Origin: Euhalothece natronophila Z-M001 | Lineage (GTDB): Bacteria; Cyanobacteriota; Cyanobacteriia; Cyanobacteriales; Rubidibacteraceae | Direction: 5' to 3' | Length of the DNA stretch: 64,000 nucleotides | Assembly: GCF_007904085.1 (NCBI RefSeq) | Contig: NZ_CP042326.1 | Coordinates: 3,162,001 to 3,226,000 of the forward strand | In this document: piece by piece, positions 36,655 to 45,997 of the stretch | Numbering within the stretch: position 1 is the first letter of the stretch | Layout: each line of letters begins with the position of its first letter | Notes under the pieces: generated by a model | What the model saw: only the letters and a program-made list of their open reading frames with translations | Database searches by the model: none | Told to the model about the DNA's origin: nothing | Position numbers and translations under genes: made by a program

Positions 36655-36742
36655 AATTACTGCTAATTATAAACAAACAATTATAAATTGTAGCAAAACA
36701 AAACATCTTGTAAAAAATTGATAGGAATTTATTTAAATCAAG

Positions 36743-36965
36743 TTAATTCAGGAAATAAGCATCCTCTTTAATCAACGGCTTATTTGGTGTATTGAAATAA
36801 CAAAAAATAGAAAATTGAGTAGTTTTTCCAGTGCTTTCAATCATTCTGCCAACATCTAAAAACCGCTGGTTATAGCTGCAAAACCCTTTCTAACACTTTG
36901 GTACGCTCTTTAGAGGAAGCAGATAAGGTACGTTTACTGAAAGACTGGACTAACTAAATTTAACA
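36743..36965. other. noncoding remnant stretch
   Basis: Between the restriction pseudogene and tnpB there is no intact gene. The minus strand can be read as the tail of an unrecognised protein (NQRFLDVGRMIESTGKTTQF, stop near 36743), and the plus strand carries a short tail LVRSLEEADKVRLLKDWTN with a stop near 36957. Both look like leftovers of genes interrupted by insertions. Confidence 0.35.
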
Positions 36966-37041
36966 CACTCTTCCGTGTGATGAACAATAAAGATGGATTA
37001 TTAAGCCAAGAGTCGCTACACTACAAGTTGAACCTCTCCCA

Positions 37042-38442
37042 CTAAGCTGAGGCTATAGTTGGAGATTCTTGCTTCAGACTCTTAACTAGATCAGCCCGCA
37101 GGCTAACCCCCGTCAGATCGTCTCCACAAGCATTTTCTAAGGTGCGCTTGCTGATGCGCGGGAAACTCGCGCTCAGGTCATACCTTTTAATGTCCACGAG
37201 CGTTCCGACCGCAGACAATCCTCTAGGTCTGCTTTCCAAGCTCCGCTTTCCGATGCGCTGGAAACCCACGCACGGGTCGGAGATCGATGCGCGGGAAACC
37301 CGCGCTCGGGTCAGACCTCTATTTCTAATCACTTCAGCAGACACAACATCCCTTGATCCTGTGTAACCGCATTCAGGGCAGTGATGAACCCTAACATCTA
37401 GAGTCTTTTTACCTGTATTTGCTCCACACTGGCTACATTCTTGAGAGGTGCCATCTTTATTCACCTTGGCAAAGTAAACATCACGTTTCCAACAGACCCA
37501 CTGCAAGATGTTCACAAACTGACCAAAACCTGCATCCGCGGCGTGTTTGGATAACATTCCTCGTTGCCACGAACGGAAATTGATGTCTTCGACAAAGATC
37601 ATTCCAGCCCCGTCGCACAAACGATGAGCAAGTTTGAAGTGCCAATCTTTACGAGTGTCAGAGATGCGTTGGTGAACTCTTGCTATCTTTCTGTTAAGTT
37701 TATGGCGGTTATTTGACCCTTTCTTTTTGTTCTTAAGCCTTCGTTGCAGTAATTTTAACTTGCGTTGAAGGGACTTTAAGAACCGAGGTCGTTTCACTTC
37801 TAAACCATCGGAAGTAGCAACAAATTTGTCAAAGCCCAAGTCTAACCCTCTTGGATGACCGTGAGGGAAAGGTTGAGGAACCTCCACATCTAGTTGAAGG
37901 GATAACATGACGAAATAACCAGAGGCTTTTCTGATCACTCTTGCCTGCTTCACCTTAAATCCTTCTGGGATGTCTCTGGACTTTCTGAATCTAACCCAAC
38001 CTAATTGAGGTAGTTTAACTTGATTTCCTTTTAATACTTGTCCTTTTAGCTGAGGAATCAGATAAGACCTTAAACGATACTTGTTCTTAAATCTAGGAAA
38101 ACCGAACCCTCTAGCTTTCATGTCAGAGAAAGCCCGATCTAATGTTCTCAAGACTTGTTGAAGCACTTGGGCATTAACTGATTTAAGGCGTTCGCTATTT
38201 TTCTTCGCCTCAGTTAGAGCTTTTGCTTGCCTTGAATAACTCGGATAAGGCTCATCAGAAGGGATAATATATTCCTGTTCGATGGAACAAGCGTTAACAG
38301 GACATTTTCTAGAGTTGATCCAATCCTTTCTTTCCCTAAGAGCATAATTCCAAACCGTTCGGCAAACACCGAGGGTCTGCTCGATCATGCTAATTTGGAG
38401 TTGGTTTGGTTCTAACTTATACTCGTAAGAAAGGGTAAGCAT
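37042..38442 (-). CDS. tnpB: TnpB, IS605-type RNA-guided nuclease
   Basis: 466 residues. The RuvC-like core has PRGLDLGFDKF (first Asp), FVEDINFRSW (Glu) and GYTGSRDVVSAEVI (last Asp), and a zinc ribbon CSQCG...CPECG near residue 350. It starts MLTLSYEYKLEPNQLQISMIEQTLGVCR, typical of the family. The C-terminal extension of about 80 residues after the last catalytic motif overlaps three hairpin-forming repeats (37151-37313). TnpB uses a guide RNA derived from the element's right end. The reading frame is intact although the neighbouring tnpA is broken. Divergent tnpA/tnpB fits the IS605 layout. Confidence 0.92.
   Translation of the reverse strand: MLTLSYEYKLEPNQLQISMIEQTLGVCRTVWNYALRERKDWINSRKCPVNACSIEQEYIIPSDEPYPSYSRQAKALTEAKKNSERLKSVNAQVLQQVLRTLDRAFSDMKARGFGFPRFKNKYRLRSYLIPQLKGQVLKGNQVKLPQLGWVRFRKSRDIPEGFKVKQARVIRKASGYFVMLSLQLDVEVPQPFPHGHPRGLDLGFDKFVATSDGLEVKRPRFLKSLQRKLKLLQRRLKNKKKGSNNRHKLNRKIARVHQRISDTRKDWHFKLAHRLCDGAGMIFVEDINFRSWQRGMLSKHAADAGFGQFVNILQWVCWKRDVYFAKVNKDGTSQECSQCGANTGKKTLDVRVHHCPECGYTGSRDVVSAEVIRNRGLTRARVSRASISDPCVGFQRIGKRSLESRPRGLSAVGTLVDIKRYDLSASFPRISKRTLENACGDDLTGVSLRADLVKSLKQESPTIASA
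37151..37313. repeat. three hairpin repeats in the tnpB 3' end
   Basis: Three related palindromic units, each GATGCGCGGGAAACYCGCGC-like, sit at about 37151-37178, 37251-37281 and 37285-37313. Each can form a GC-rich hairpin (GCGCGGG against CCCGCGC). They fall in the 3' part of tnpB, where the guide RNA of TnpB systems is normally produced, or they may be inserted small repeats. Confidence 0.6.
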
Positions 38443-38519
38443 TGGAGATTTGGTTAGACTAAATCTAGTTTAGCAGGCTTATTGCCTAATTTGACAGATA
38501 ACGTATAATAACTGTTGGA

Positions 38520-38895
38520 GAACTGTTTACTCACTTACTGCCCACCTCGTCTTAGTCACAAAATACTGAAGAAAGGTGATCAACCCCGCAATTTCAAGCA
38601 GATTAAATGAAATCTTCACAGATACTTTAGAAAAATGGGATTCTCAATTAGTGGAGTTTAATGGAGAACTTGACCACGTTCATTTACTCATCAGTTATCC
38701 TCACTCATACTCAACTTTCAAACTTAATCGCTAACTTAAAAACAGTATCTAGTCATCTGATTAGGAAAGAATTTTCGACTCAAGTCAACAAGTTTTATGA
38801 CAAACCTGTATTTTGGACAGGGGCTTACTTGGTTGCTTCTTGTGGGGGAGCAACTGTTGAGCAGGTTGAAGCGATATGTGGAAAATCAGCGGTGA
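38520..38895 (+). pseudogene. tnpA: degenerate IS200/IS605 Y1 transposase
   Basis: Pieces of TnpA can be read in three frames: FTHLL at the start, then LNEIFTDTLEKWDSQLVEFNGELDHVHLLISYPH with the catalytic HVH, then in another frame LSNLIANLKTVSSHLIRKEF and FYDKPVFWTGAYLVASCGGATVEQ, then LKRYVENQR with the catalytic Tyr in a third. At least two frameshifts are needed, so no active enzyme is made. Downstream, GTCGCACGCACGG and TTCTTAGGGGGGAAAG resemble a right-end structure. tnpB diverges on the other side. Confidence 0.85.
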
Positions 38896-39004
38896 AAGTC
38901 GCACGCACGGTTCTTAGGGGGGAAAGAGACCAAGATGTTATTCTGAAAAGTGTGATATCAAGGTCTCTGACCTACCCGACTTATTCAATGCGATCTTAAT
39001 AATT

Positions 39005-39490
39005 ATGAGTGTAGTAAGCCAAGTTATTCTCAAAGCAGACGACCAACTCCGTTATCCCACCAGTGGTGAACTGAAAGGGATTGAAGAATACCTCAAAACC
39101 GGTGAGCAGCGGATGCAAATTGCCCAAACCCTCGCCGAAAACGAAAAGAAAATCGTTGATCAAGCCAGTAAAGAACTTTGGAAACTCCATCCTGAGTATA
39201 TCGCCCCCGGAGGCAATGCGTTTGGTTCCCGAGAACGCTCTCTTTGCCTACGTGACTATGGCTGGTATCTGCGCCTAATCACTTATGGCGTAATTGCTGG
39301 TGACAAACAACCCATTGAAAGCATCGGCTTAGTGGGAGTACGGGAAATGTATAATGCCCTTGATGTTCCTGTTCCTGGGATGGCAGATGCGATTCGCTGT
39401 TTAAAAGACGCATCTCTAGCCTTATTAAGTGAGGAAGAAGCGCAAGAAGCAGCTCCCTATTTTGACTACATCATCCAAGCGATGTCTTAA
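39005..39490 (+). CDS. apcD: allophycocyanin alpha-B subunit (ApcD)
   Basis: 161 residues, one phycobilisome domain. It starts [30 protein letters not shown], as ApcD does, and carries the chromophore-binding Cys in [18 protein letters not shown]. ApcD is a terminal energy emitter of the phycobilisome core and passes energy mainly to photosystem I. It lies directly behind the degenerate IS605 element, which may have brought in or removed upstream control sequence. Confidence 0.95.
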   Translation: MSVVSQVILKADDQLRYPTSGELKGIEEYLKTGEQRMQIAQTLAENEKKIVDQASKELWKLHPEYIAPGGNAFGSRERSLCLRDYGWYLRLITYGVIAGDKQPIESIGLVGVREMYNALDVPVPGMADAIRCLKDASLALLSEEEAQEAAPYFDYIIQAMS

Positions 39491-39566
39491 ATATTTGCCC
39501 GTGAACAATGAGTAGTGAGACATTTTTCCATACCTCTCTGCTTATTGTTCATCACTTTATTAATGT

Positions 39567-39986
39567 ATGCGGCAGTTTCCTTGGTTTTCATTTTCCCTAC
39601 TGTTTCTTGCCTGTACAGTGTTTGGTTGGGTGGTCTCAACAACGACAGAGGCAATTCCAGTTTTAATACTACTTGGGAGTTTTTTGTTATTAATAGACAT
39701 GGGATTAACTGCTCCCATTACCATTATTGAACTTTTATTTGGAAGTTGGTTAGCTTCTGATAAGCGTGCTTTTTTAACTGTTTTAGTTCTTGCCTTTAGT
39801 TTTGCCGTTTTTCTCACTTGGATTAATATTTTTGCCCGTTTGTTAGTCTTGTTAGCAGCAGGAACACTCTTCCGTTTAGACCTACAAAGAACTACTTTCA
39901 AACGTTGGCAGGCTTTAACCATTCTATTGCTTACCTGCGCCTCTGGCTATATTGGTGGCGTTTTAATCCACACTATCCTAGCTTAG
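39567..39986 (+). CDS. hypothetical four-span membrane protein
   Basis: 139 residues, almost entirely hydrophobic with about four membrane spans (FSFSLLFLACTVFGWVV, IPVLILLGSFLLLIDMGL, AFLTVLVLAFSFAVFLTWI, ALTILLLTCASGYIGGVL). No family recognised. It follows apcD by 76 bp in the same direction and may be co-transcribed. Its end overlaps the convergent small gene by 14 bp. Confidence 0.65.
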   Translation: MRQFPWFSFSLLFLACTVFGWVVSTTTEAIPVLILLGSFLLLIDMGLTAPITIIELLFGSWLASDKRAFLTVLVLAFSFAVFLTWINIFARLLVLLAAGTLFRLDLQRTTFKRWQALTILLLTCASGYIGGVLIHTILA

Positions 39987-40185
39987 TATCAGTCCACTGC
40001 TTTGCTTTTTGAATTGCTTCACTACGAGACTTAGCAGCAGGAGTTGCCATTGCCCACCCATAATCATAACCGATCCAGGCGGCATAAGTAATTTCATCGT
40101 CGGTTTCATCAATGGTAATTTTGATATCAAAACCTCGGTAGTCAAAAGAGAGAACCTTTTGAGGATAATGGGGTTCAAGAATCAT
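39973..40185 (-). CDS. small hypothetical protein
   Basis: 70 residues, acidic N-terminal half and a helical C-terminus (SRSEAIQKAKQWTDTK). The pattern FDIKITIDETDDEITYAAWIGYDYG followed by AIQKAKQWTD resembles small cyanobacterial hypotheticals. No function can be assigned. It is convergent with the membrane protein gene and overlaps it by 14 bp. Confidence 0.6.
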   Translation of the reverse strand: MILEPHYPQKVLSFDYRGFDIKITIDETDDEITYAAWIGYDYGWAMATPAAKSRSEAIQKAKQWTDTKLG

Positions 40186-40278
40186 GCTTTTTCAGAAAAT
40201 AATATTAATAACTTGTAGGGTGCATCCTCGATACACCCTAATTATGAAAAGTTAATTTTCAGTAAACTTAATAGCTAA

Positions 40279-40881
40279 TTACTTCGCTTTTGCTAAATTC
40301 TTAGCAGCAAAGTCCCAATTAATTAACTGATCTAAAAACGCATCAATATAGCTACCCCGTAGGTTTTGATAATCTAAATAATAGGCGTGTTCCCAAACAT
40401 CCATGGTTAGGAGTGGAGTCTGTCCTGCAGTTAAAGGATTATCAGCATTAAGGGTTTTGGTAACTTTGAGCGTACCATTATCTAAAACTAGCCAAGCCCA
40501 ACCGCTACCAAATTGACCAGTTCCAGCGTTTTTAAATTCTTCTTTAAACTTATCTAAACTACCAAAGTCTGATTTAATTTTATCAGCTAATTCGCCGCTT
40601 GGTTCGCCACCGCCATTGGGTTTCATGGAATTCCAATAAAAGGTATGATTCCAGGCTTGTGCGCCCGCATTAAAAATGGGGGTTTTACTATCATCGCCAG
40701 CAATGGCTTTGATAACATCCTCAATGGGTTTGCGGTCAAATTCTGTTCCTTCTACCGCCGCATTAAATTTCTTCACATAACCAGCATGGTGTTTATCATG
40801 ATGAAACTCTAGGGTTTGCTTAGAAATTGCAGGTTCTAGCGCGGTATAGTCATAGGGTAATGCAGGAAGTTCGTATGCCAT
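40279..40881 (-). CDS. sodB: iron superoxide dismutase
   Basis: 200 residues, full length. Metal ligands are visible in LEFHHDKHHAGYV (His), NAGAQAWNHTFYW (His) and LTMDVWEHAYYLDYQN (Asp, His). The AQAWNHTFYW segment is the Fe-type form. It removes superoxide in the cytosol. It marks the last ordinary gene before the 41-52 kb unit. Confidence 0.96.
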   Translation of the reverse strand: MAYELPALPYDYTALEPAISKQTLEFHHDKHHAGYVKKFNAAVEGTEFDRKPIEDVIKAIAGDDSKTPIFNAGAQAWNHTFYWNSMKPNGGGEPSGELADKIKSDFGSLDKFKEEFKNAGTGQFGSGWAWLVLDNGTLKVTKTLNADNPLTAGQTPLLTMDVWEHAYYLDYQNLRGSYIDAFLDQLINWDFAAKNLAKAK

Positions 40882-40963
40882 TGTGTTCTTATCTCGTTAA
40901 AATATATTGTCTTCTTAGGACGATGGTAATGTAAATTTTTGCTTAACGTAATCCCTATCCCCC

Positions 40964-41132
40964 CTTGGTGGATATGACGCTATTTTGGGTGCAACTTCAG
41001 CGTTTATCCCCCAATTTTCAGGAAATTATCTCTGGGGAAAAGATAAGCAAGGGAATGTTACTCAAGATTAAGATAAGGTTTGTTTTTCCGTAATAGTTAA
41101 TCCTGCAACTAATACCATTTCTATAAACTAGT
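40964..41132 (+). pseudogene. fragment of an unrecognised protein C-terminus
   Basis: A frame reads GGYDAILGATSAFIPQFSGN then LWGKDKQGNVTQD, an in-frame TAA, then DKVCFSVIVNPATNTISIN and a second stop. The codon pattern looks protein-coding on both sides of the first stop, so it is probably a decayed gene tail. No family recognised. Confidence 0.35.
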
Positions 41133-41191
41133 GCTACACAACGTAGGCTGAAAGCAGTGCCGAAGGCTTCCCCCCAACCCCCCTTAGTAAA

Positions 41192-41302
41192 GCAGGGGCT
41201 GTTTCATTCTCGGGGTGAAAATTGAAAGTAATCGCCTGAAACCCTTACATAGTGGGGCAATCGCGATTATTTCTTCTGATTTAACTTCTTCTTAAGAAAA
41301 AC
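41192..41302 (+). mobile_element. left part of an ISAs1-type MITE
   Basis: Begins with GCAGGGGCTGTTTCATTCT (one extra G relative to the other copies) and matches the first 110 bp or so of the MITEs at 5464 and 7705 with scattered changes, up to the CTTAAGAAAAA segment. The right half and right inverted repeat are absent. The left flank ends CCCCCCTTAGTAAA, a target-repeat motif. It may be the left border of the composite unit ending at 52463. Confidence 0.85.
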
Positions 41303-41336
41303 GAGGTAGTTTGTTCCTTGCTAAATAAAGCAAACC

Positions 41337-42911
41337 CTACCTTAGCTTGACCACTTCTTGATGATCCACCAAGACTTGTTGGGTTAATAAATCTGTGACA
41401 GTTGCTACCAAGATGCGCCGTTCATTAATGGCAAAGGTGACTGCTGCGCGATCGCGCCCTACTTTTCCAACAGGATCTAAATGGGCGACACAAACCTGTT
41501 CTCGATTTTCAGCCAAGGAACTAAACCGTAGCTGGTGATTGATGTTTCCTGCAGTCATTCTCCCTTGAGCATCATAACTGACTTCTCCTGCTTGAGACAC
41601 TTCTGCTAACTCGCCAATATCTAATTCAATCTCTTTTTGTCCTTCTACGGCTACTTGTAAGATTAACGTTTCCCCCTCACAGGGATAGGTGGTTCCTTTC
41701 TCAAAAAGCTGATAATACTGATATTGTTGTAATGCTGGATCCCAGAGACGAATGGCATAACTGTGGCGTAAGTAATCCTCTAACTTGTGCAAACTCGCTG
41801 CCACTAACGCCCCATGAGAAACCGCTTCAAACGGGTTAGAAAACTGTACTCGCTTTCGTCCAAAGAAAGAAATCACCAAATTTTGCACTGCATGAATGAG
41901 AGACGTTCCCCCTGTAAGTAACACTTGTTCAATTTCATTTTTTTGTATCCCTTTCCGTAAGGCAGTGGAGATCACATCATCTAGCACTTCTCGCAGTTGA
42001 TCTAAAAGCTGACGGACTTCTAAAATCTCCTCTAAATGATTACGCTGTAAGCTGATTTCATAAGATTCAAAGGTTTCCTCATTTAACCAGCTTTCCTTAG
42101 CTTCTTCTTTTCCAGATAATCGAATTTTCAGTTGTTCTGCGATTGCCAATAAATTCTGCCACGTTGTCTCATCAACCTCTTCTCGACGGCGACCTATAGA
42201 TTTCAAATAATCTTCAACGATCCAAGCATCAATATCACTCCCCCCAACATAAGCATCGGCTTTGGCAATAACTTCTCCTTTTAATTCTTGCTCATTTGTC
42301 CCAAAAGCCGTACGAACTAAACTTAAATCTAGAGTGCCGCCACCAAAATCAATCACTAAAATCAAGGCGTTAGGACGCTTTTGGGCATAACCTAAGGCGG
42401 CGGCTGTAGATTCGTCCACTAATTGTAATTGGGGAATCCTTAATTTTTCAGATAATTGCCAAAACCAGTGTCGATAGCGTTCAAATGCGCCCACAGGAAC
42501 TGTAAATACGGCTTGTGTTGGCTGCCAATTTTCTGCTTGTAAGGTTTGCCAAATCGTCGTTAAAAACTGCTCACATACGGTTTCTGGGGGATAGAAATCA
42601 CCATCAATTTCTCTAGGAGGGGGTTGAAAATCTGCTACCAAATCCTGCTTAAATCCCTTAAAAAAGCGTTGCGGTTGCGTTAACCCTAAACGGCGCGATC
42701 GGACAAGTTCTCCCACTTTTGGCTGTCCAGAGGAATCAATAAACAACAAGGAAGGAATCACAGGAACTTCTTTAATCTCTCCTTGCTGATTGCGTAGGCG
42801 GAACACTCGTGAGAGTTGATCAAGTTTGACTGTGGTTGGAGTTTCAGAGTCGGGAGGAAGATAACTGATAACAGTGTTAGTGGTTCCAAAATCAACAGCA
42901 ATAATGGTCAT
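41337..42911 (-). CDS. Hsp70/DnaK-like ATPase without lid domain
   Basis: About 524 residues from ATG 42911 (MTIIAVDFGTTNTVISYLPP), preceded by AAAAGGAAA. The actin-like ATPase domain is complete: DFGTTNT, VPVIPSLLF, LQLVDESTAAALGYA, VIDFGGGTLDLSL, GGSDIDAWI and VLLTGGTSLIHAVQ. A short beta-type region follows, and the helical lid and C-terminal tail of DnaK are missing. It lies 7 bp after the GrpE-like gene in a three-gene operon with DUF2997. A dedicated chaperone, not the general DnaK. Confidence 0.88.
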   Translation of the reverse strand: MTIIAVDFGTTNTVISYLPPDSETPTTVKLDQLSRVFRLRNQQGEIKEVPVIPSLLFIDSSGQPKVGELVRSRRLGLTQPQRFFKGFKQDLVADFQPPPREIDGDFYPPETVCEQFLTTIWQTLQAENWQPTQAVFTVPVGAFERYRHWFWQLSEKLRIPQLQLVDESTAAALGYAQKRPNALILVIDFGGGTLDLSLVRTAFGTNEQELKGEVIAKADAYVGGSDIDAWIVEDYLKSIGRRREEVDETTWQNLLAIAEQLKIRLSGKEEAKESWLNEETFESYEISLQRNHLEEILEVRQLLDQLREVLDDVISTALRKGIQKNEIEQVLLTGGTSLIHAVQNLVISFFGRKRVQFSNPFEAVSHGALVAASLHKLEDYLRHSYAIRLWDPALQQYQYYQLFEKGTTYPCEGETLILQVAVEGQKEIELDIGELAEVSQAGEVSYDAQGRMTAGNINHQLRFSSLAENREQVCVAHLDPVGKVGRDRAAVTFAINERRILVATVTDLLTQQVLVDHQEVVKLR

Positions 42912-42918
42912 TTTCCTT

Positions 42919-43461
42919 TTAACTCTCAACCACCCCTGCGGGTAAAGTACGACTCACTTTCGCAGGAACTAGAATTTTTTCCCCCTGACGATACCCCACA
43001 AAGCGTACATACACTTTTTCTCCTACCTCTATTTCTTCACTATCGGCTTGATGAGATTGAGGATCAAATTCTACCTGTTGCCAAACTTCACCAATGGGTG
43101 TAATTTCCCATTCCTCTAATAAATTTTCGAGGGGAGTAAATAAAGCAGAAAAATTACTAGCCGGTAAATTGGGTTTCGCTTCTGCCATTTTTCGCGCACT
43201 AGGAAATTGAGTCAACAGGGATTGTAATTGTTCAAAAGTTACTTGTTGGATTTCTTCTTTAACTGTCTCTCTTTGCGTTTCTAATTGTTTTCGTAACCGT
43301 TGACATTCTTCTTTGAAATCTTCAGTATCGGGAGAAGTAGATGGTGAGGCTTTCGAGTTTTCCGTTGGTTTTGACCATTGATCTTGCAGCCAAAGAATAC
43401 CAATAATCGCTGCTAGTAGAAACAACCAACTTGACCAAAATAATTCTTGTTCGCTACTCAT
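42919..43461 (-). CDS. membrane-anchored GrpE-like protein
   Basis: 180 residues. It has an N-terminal membrane span (WLFLLAAIIGILWLQ), a coiled-coil stalk (KEECQRLRKQLETQRETVKEEI) and a beta-domain similar to the GrpE C-terminus (WEITPIGEVWQQVEFDPQSHQ, then VRFVGYRQGEKILVPAKVSR). GrpE exchanges nucleotide on Hsp70; an anchored version next to a lid-less Hsp70 suggests a membrane-tethered pair. It overlaps the DUF2997 gene by 8 bp. The GrpE match is by pattern and is moderate. Confidence 0.72.
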   Translation of the reverse strand: MSSEQELFWSSWLFLLAAIIGILWLQDQWSKPTENSKASPSTSPDTEDFKEECQRLRKQLETQRETVKEEIQQVTFEQLQSLLTQFPSARKMAEAKPNLPASNFSALFTPLENLLEEWEITPIGEVWQQVEFDPQSHQADSEEIEVGEKVYVRFVGYRQGEKILVPAKVSRTLPAGVVES

Positions 43462-43672
43462 TTCCTTGCTGTAAAAACTGAGTTTCTTGATTGGCTAAGT
43501 TTTCTTCTCCTTCGTAATATTCAGGGAGAAGTTCTTGGGATTCAACTTCTCCTAAAGCTGATTCAATGTCAGAGGTAGTTTCCTTGCAACTTTCTCCTGA
43601 AGCACCGATAACTTGTTCAGTAATTTTGCCATCTTTTCCAATGCGGTATTCCACTCGTTGATATTCTGCCAT
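43454..43672 (-). CDS. DUF2997 domain-containing protein
   Basis: 72 residues. The start MAEYQRVEYRIGKDGKITEQVIGASGESC and the later IESALGEVESQELLPEYYE are the DUF2997 signature. DUF2997 genes are commonly encoded with DUF1257 and a Ycf46-like ATPase, as here. Function unknown. First gene of the leftward operon; about 210 bp separate it from the divergent ATPase gene, likely a shared control region. Confidence 0.9.
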   Translation of the reverse strand: MAEYQRVEYRIGKDGKITEQVIGASGESCKETTSDIESALGEVESQELLPEYYEGEENLANQETQFLQQGNE

Positions 43673-43886
43673 AATTGCTCAGTTTTGGTAGTTTATCTCT
43701 ATTTTATAGCTTTTCACGCTCATGAGGTTTTTGTCCTTCGTCCTTTGTAAACCAATGACTCCTGTATCCCTCAACCGTAGTAGGAAACGCTATATTAAAC
43801 TCCTTAATTGATTTAAATCTTAAGTGAAGTGGTCATTTTTCCCAAAAAATAATGTTAGCCTAATATTTAACGATTGGAGAATGTTC

Positions 43887-45515
43887 ATGACTGCTCGACC
43901 TACTTCTAAAGACGCTGTCCTTAGTCCTCAACACCCCCATCAAGAGACGATCGCGCAATTAGATTTAATGCTAAGATCGCGCTATCCTTTAATTTATCTC
44001 GTCGCCACTGAAGAAGAACCAATCGAAGAAGTTCTTGAACAAGTCTCCCACAATAGTCAACCTCAACGCCAAGTTATATATTGGGATATTGTCCGAGGTT
44101 GGAGCGATAATCATAAAGATAAAGCATCAATCATCGGTGCTTTAAGTCGCGTTCATACCACGAAAGAGGATCAAGGAACACTTTTTGTTTTCCGTGATTT
44201 ACATGGCATCCTTAAAAATCCTGAAGCTGATAAAAATGCCCCCATTATTCGGGAATTAAAAAATCTCACCCGTGAATTAAAAACCAGCCGTAAGACGATC
44301 CTTTTGCTTTCTCATCGCCTAGAAATTCCCCCTGAATTATCTGAAGAAATAACAGTTCTAGATTTTCCCCTTCCTAATCTAAAAGAGATTGATTACTTGG
44401 TTTCGCAATTAGTTACTCCTGATAAATTGAAACTAGAAGGACTGGGAAAAGAACAATTTCTCAAAGCCTGTCAGGGGTTAAGTCGTGCTAAAATTAGGCG
44501 AGTTTTAGCAAAGGCTCTCGCTGCTAAACAGGAAATCAATGAAACAGATATTGATGTTGTTTTAGAAGAGAAACGACAAACCATTCGACAAACAGGAATT
44601 TTGGAATTTTCCCCTGCACCAGATTCCTTAAAAAGTGTTGGCGGCTTAGAAAATCTCAAAGAATGGGTGAGGATGCGAAAAGATGCCTTTAGCGATGAAG
44701 CCAAACGCTATGGTATTCCCACCCCAAAAGGGCTGCTATTAGTCGGCATCCAAGGAACAGGAAAATCCCTATCTGCCAAAACCATAGCCCATGAATGGCG
44801 AGTTCCCTTATTACGCTTAGATACAGGGCGATTATTTGGCGGAATTGTCGGGGAAAGTGAGAGTCGAGTGCGACAAATGATTCAGTTAGCAGAAGCTATG
44901 TCGCCGTGCATTCTCTGGATAGATGAAATTGATAAGGCTTTTGGCAGTATTAGCAGTGGGGTAAGTGGAGATTCAGGAACATCAGAACGAGTTTTTGGCT
45001 CGTTAATTACTTGGATGCAGGAGAAAACGCAGCCTGTTTTTATTGTCGCCACGGCTAACAATGTGCAAGTGTTACCGGCAGAATTATTAAGAAAAGGACG
45101 ATTTGATGAAACTTTCTTTATCAATCTTCCTACAGAGAAGGAACGCAAAGCCATCTTTCGGGTACATTTACAACAAATTAGAGGCTCGCGCTTACAAGAA
45201 TTTAATTTGGATTTACTGGCTCAATCTTCAGAAAATTTTAGTGGTGCAGAGATTCAGCAAGCGATTATTGATGCCATGCACCTTGCTTTTGGAGATGGAG
45301 AAAGTGGCAAACGGCGAGATTTTACGACAGAAGATATTTTAGCTGCCTTAGAAGAAACAGTTCCCTTAAGCGCGATCGCGCATCAACAAATTGAAGCCTT
45401 GAAAAAATGGGCAGCGGAAGCAGGGGCAAGAACTGCTTCTAAAGATGATGACTTATTACAAGAATTACGGAATTATCAATCTTCAACAGGGATTAATCCC
45501 ATTCAAGTTGATTAG
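43887..45515 (+). CDS. Ycf46-like AAA+ ATPase
   Basis: About 542 residues from ATG 43887, chosen because GGAGA stands just upstream; an in-frame GTG at 43824 would add 21 residues. An N-terminal half (about 1-230) specific to the Ycf46 group precedes the AAA+ core with GLLLVGIQGTGKS (Walker A), CILWIDEIDKAF (Walker B), ATANNVQVLPAELLRKGRFDE (second region of homology) and a C-terminal helical lid. The plastid/cyanobacterial homologue has been linked to photosynthesis regulation. It is followed 31 bp later by the DUF1257 gene. Confidence 0.92.
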   Translation: MTARPTSKDAVLSPQHPHQETIAQLDLMLRSRYPLIYLVATEEEPIEEVLEQVSHNSQPQRQVIYWDIVRGWSDNHKDKASIIGALSRVHTTKEDQGTLFVFRDLHGILKNPEADKNAPIIRELKNLTRELKTSRKTILLLSHRLEIPPELSEEITVLDFPLPNLKEIDYLVSQLVTPDKLKLEGLGKEQFLKACQGLSRAKIRRVLAKALAAKQEINETDIDVVLEEKRQTIRQTGILEFSPAPDSLKSVGGLENLKEWVRMRKDAFSDEAKRYGIPTPKGLLLVGIQGTGKSLSAKTIAHEWRVPLLRLDTGRLFGGIVGESESRVRQMIQLAEAMSPCILWIDEIDKAFGSISSGVSGDSGTSERVFGSLITWMQEKTQPVFIVATANNVQVLPAELLRKGRFDETFFINLPTEKERKAIFRVHLQQIRGSRLQEFNLDLLAQSSENFSGAEIQQAIIDAMHLAFGDGESGKRRDFTTEDILAALEETVPLSAIAHQQIEALKKWAAEAGARTASKDDDLLQELRNYQSSTGINPIQVD

Positions 45516-45546
45516 TTTTTTAACAACCAAATAAGGAGGAAAAATC

Positions 45547-45921
45547 ATGTCACACTTTAGTACCATCAAAATTCAAATTAAAAATGGAGACATTCTCCAA
45601 CAAATTTTAACCGAACTTGGCTATCAAGTCGAAACCAATGCTCAAGTCAGAGGTTATCAAGGGAATCGAACCAACGCTGACTATGTAATTCGGCAAAACA
45701 ATGGCTATGATTTAGGCTTTCGTAACAATCAAGGAAATTATGAATTAGTCGCTGATTTTTGGGGAGCAAGCATTAATGAGAAAGAGTTTTTAAATCAAAT
45801 TAACCAAAAGTATGCTCATCGGACTTTAATGGAAACAGTGGAGGAAGAAGGATTTGATGTAGAAGAGGAAGAAGTTTTAGAAGATGGAACAGTCAAGGTA
45901 GTTGTGGGGAAATGGGTTTAA
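45547..45921 (+). CDS. DUF1257 (Ycf35-like) protein
   Basis: 124 residues. MSHFSTIKIQIKNGDILQQILTELGYQVE, then RGYQGNRTNADYVIRQNNGYDLGF and the C-terminal tail after FDVEEEEV match DUF1257/Ycf35. Function unknown. A strong ribosome site (AAGGAGGAAAA) precedes it. Together with Ycf46-like and DUF2997 it forms the recurrent core of this cluster. Confidence 0.92.
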   Translation: MSHFSTIKIQIKNGDILQQILTELGYQVETNAQVRGYQGNRTNADYVIRQNNGYDLGFRNNQGNYELVADFWGASINEKEFLNQINQKYAHRTLMETVEEEGFDVEEEEVLEDGTVKVVVGKWV

Positions 45922-45997
45922 ATAATCATAATAATTCATCACTGCTATCTAATGATTAATCCAGAAAAATGAGAGGAAAATCTAGAAGAGATAAACC

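Noticed and set aside
38661-38999. Apparent 112-codon gene between IS605 and apcD
   Set aside because: It is one frame of the frameshifted tnpA plus the right end of the element.
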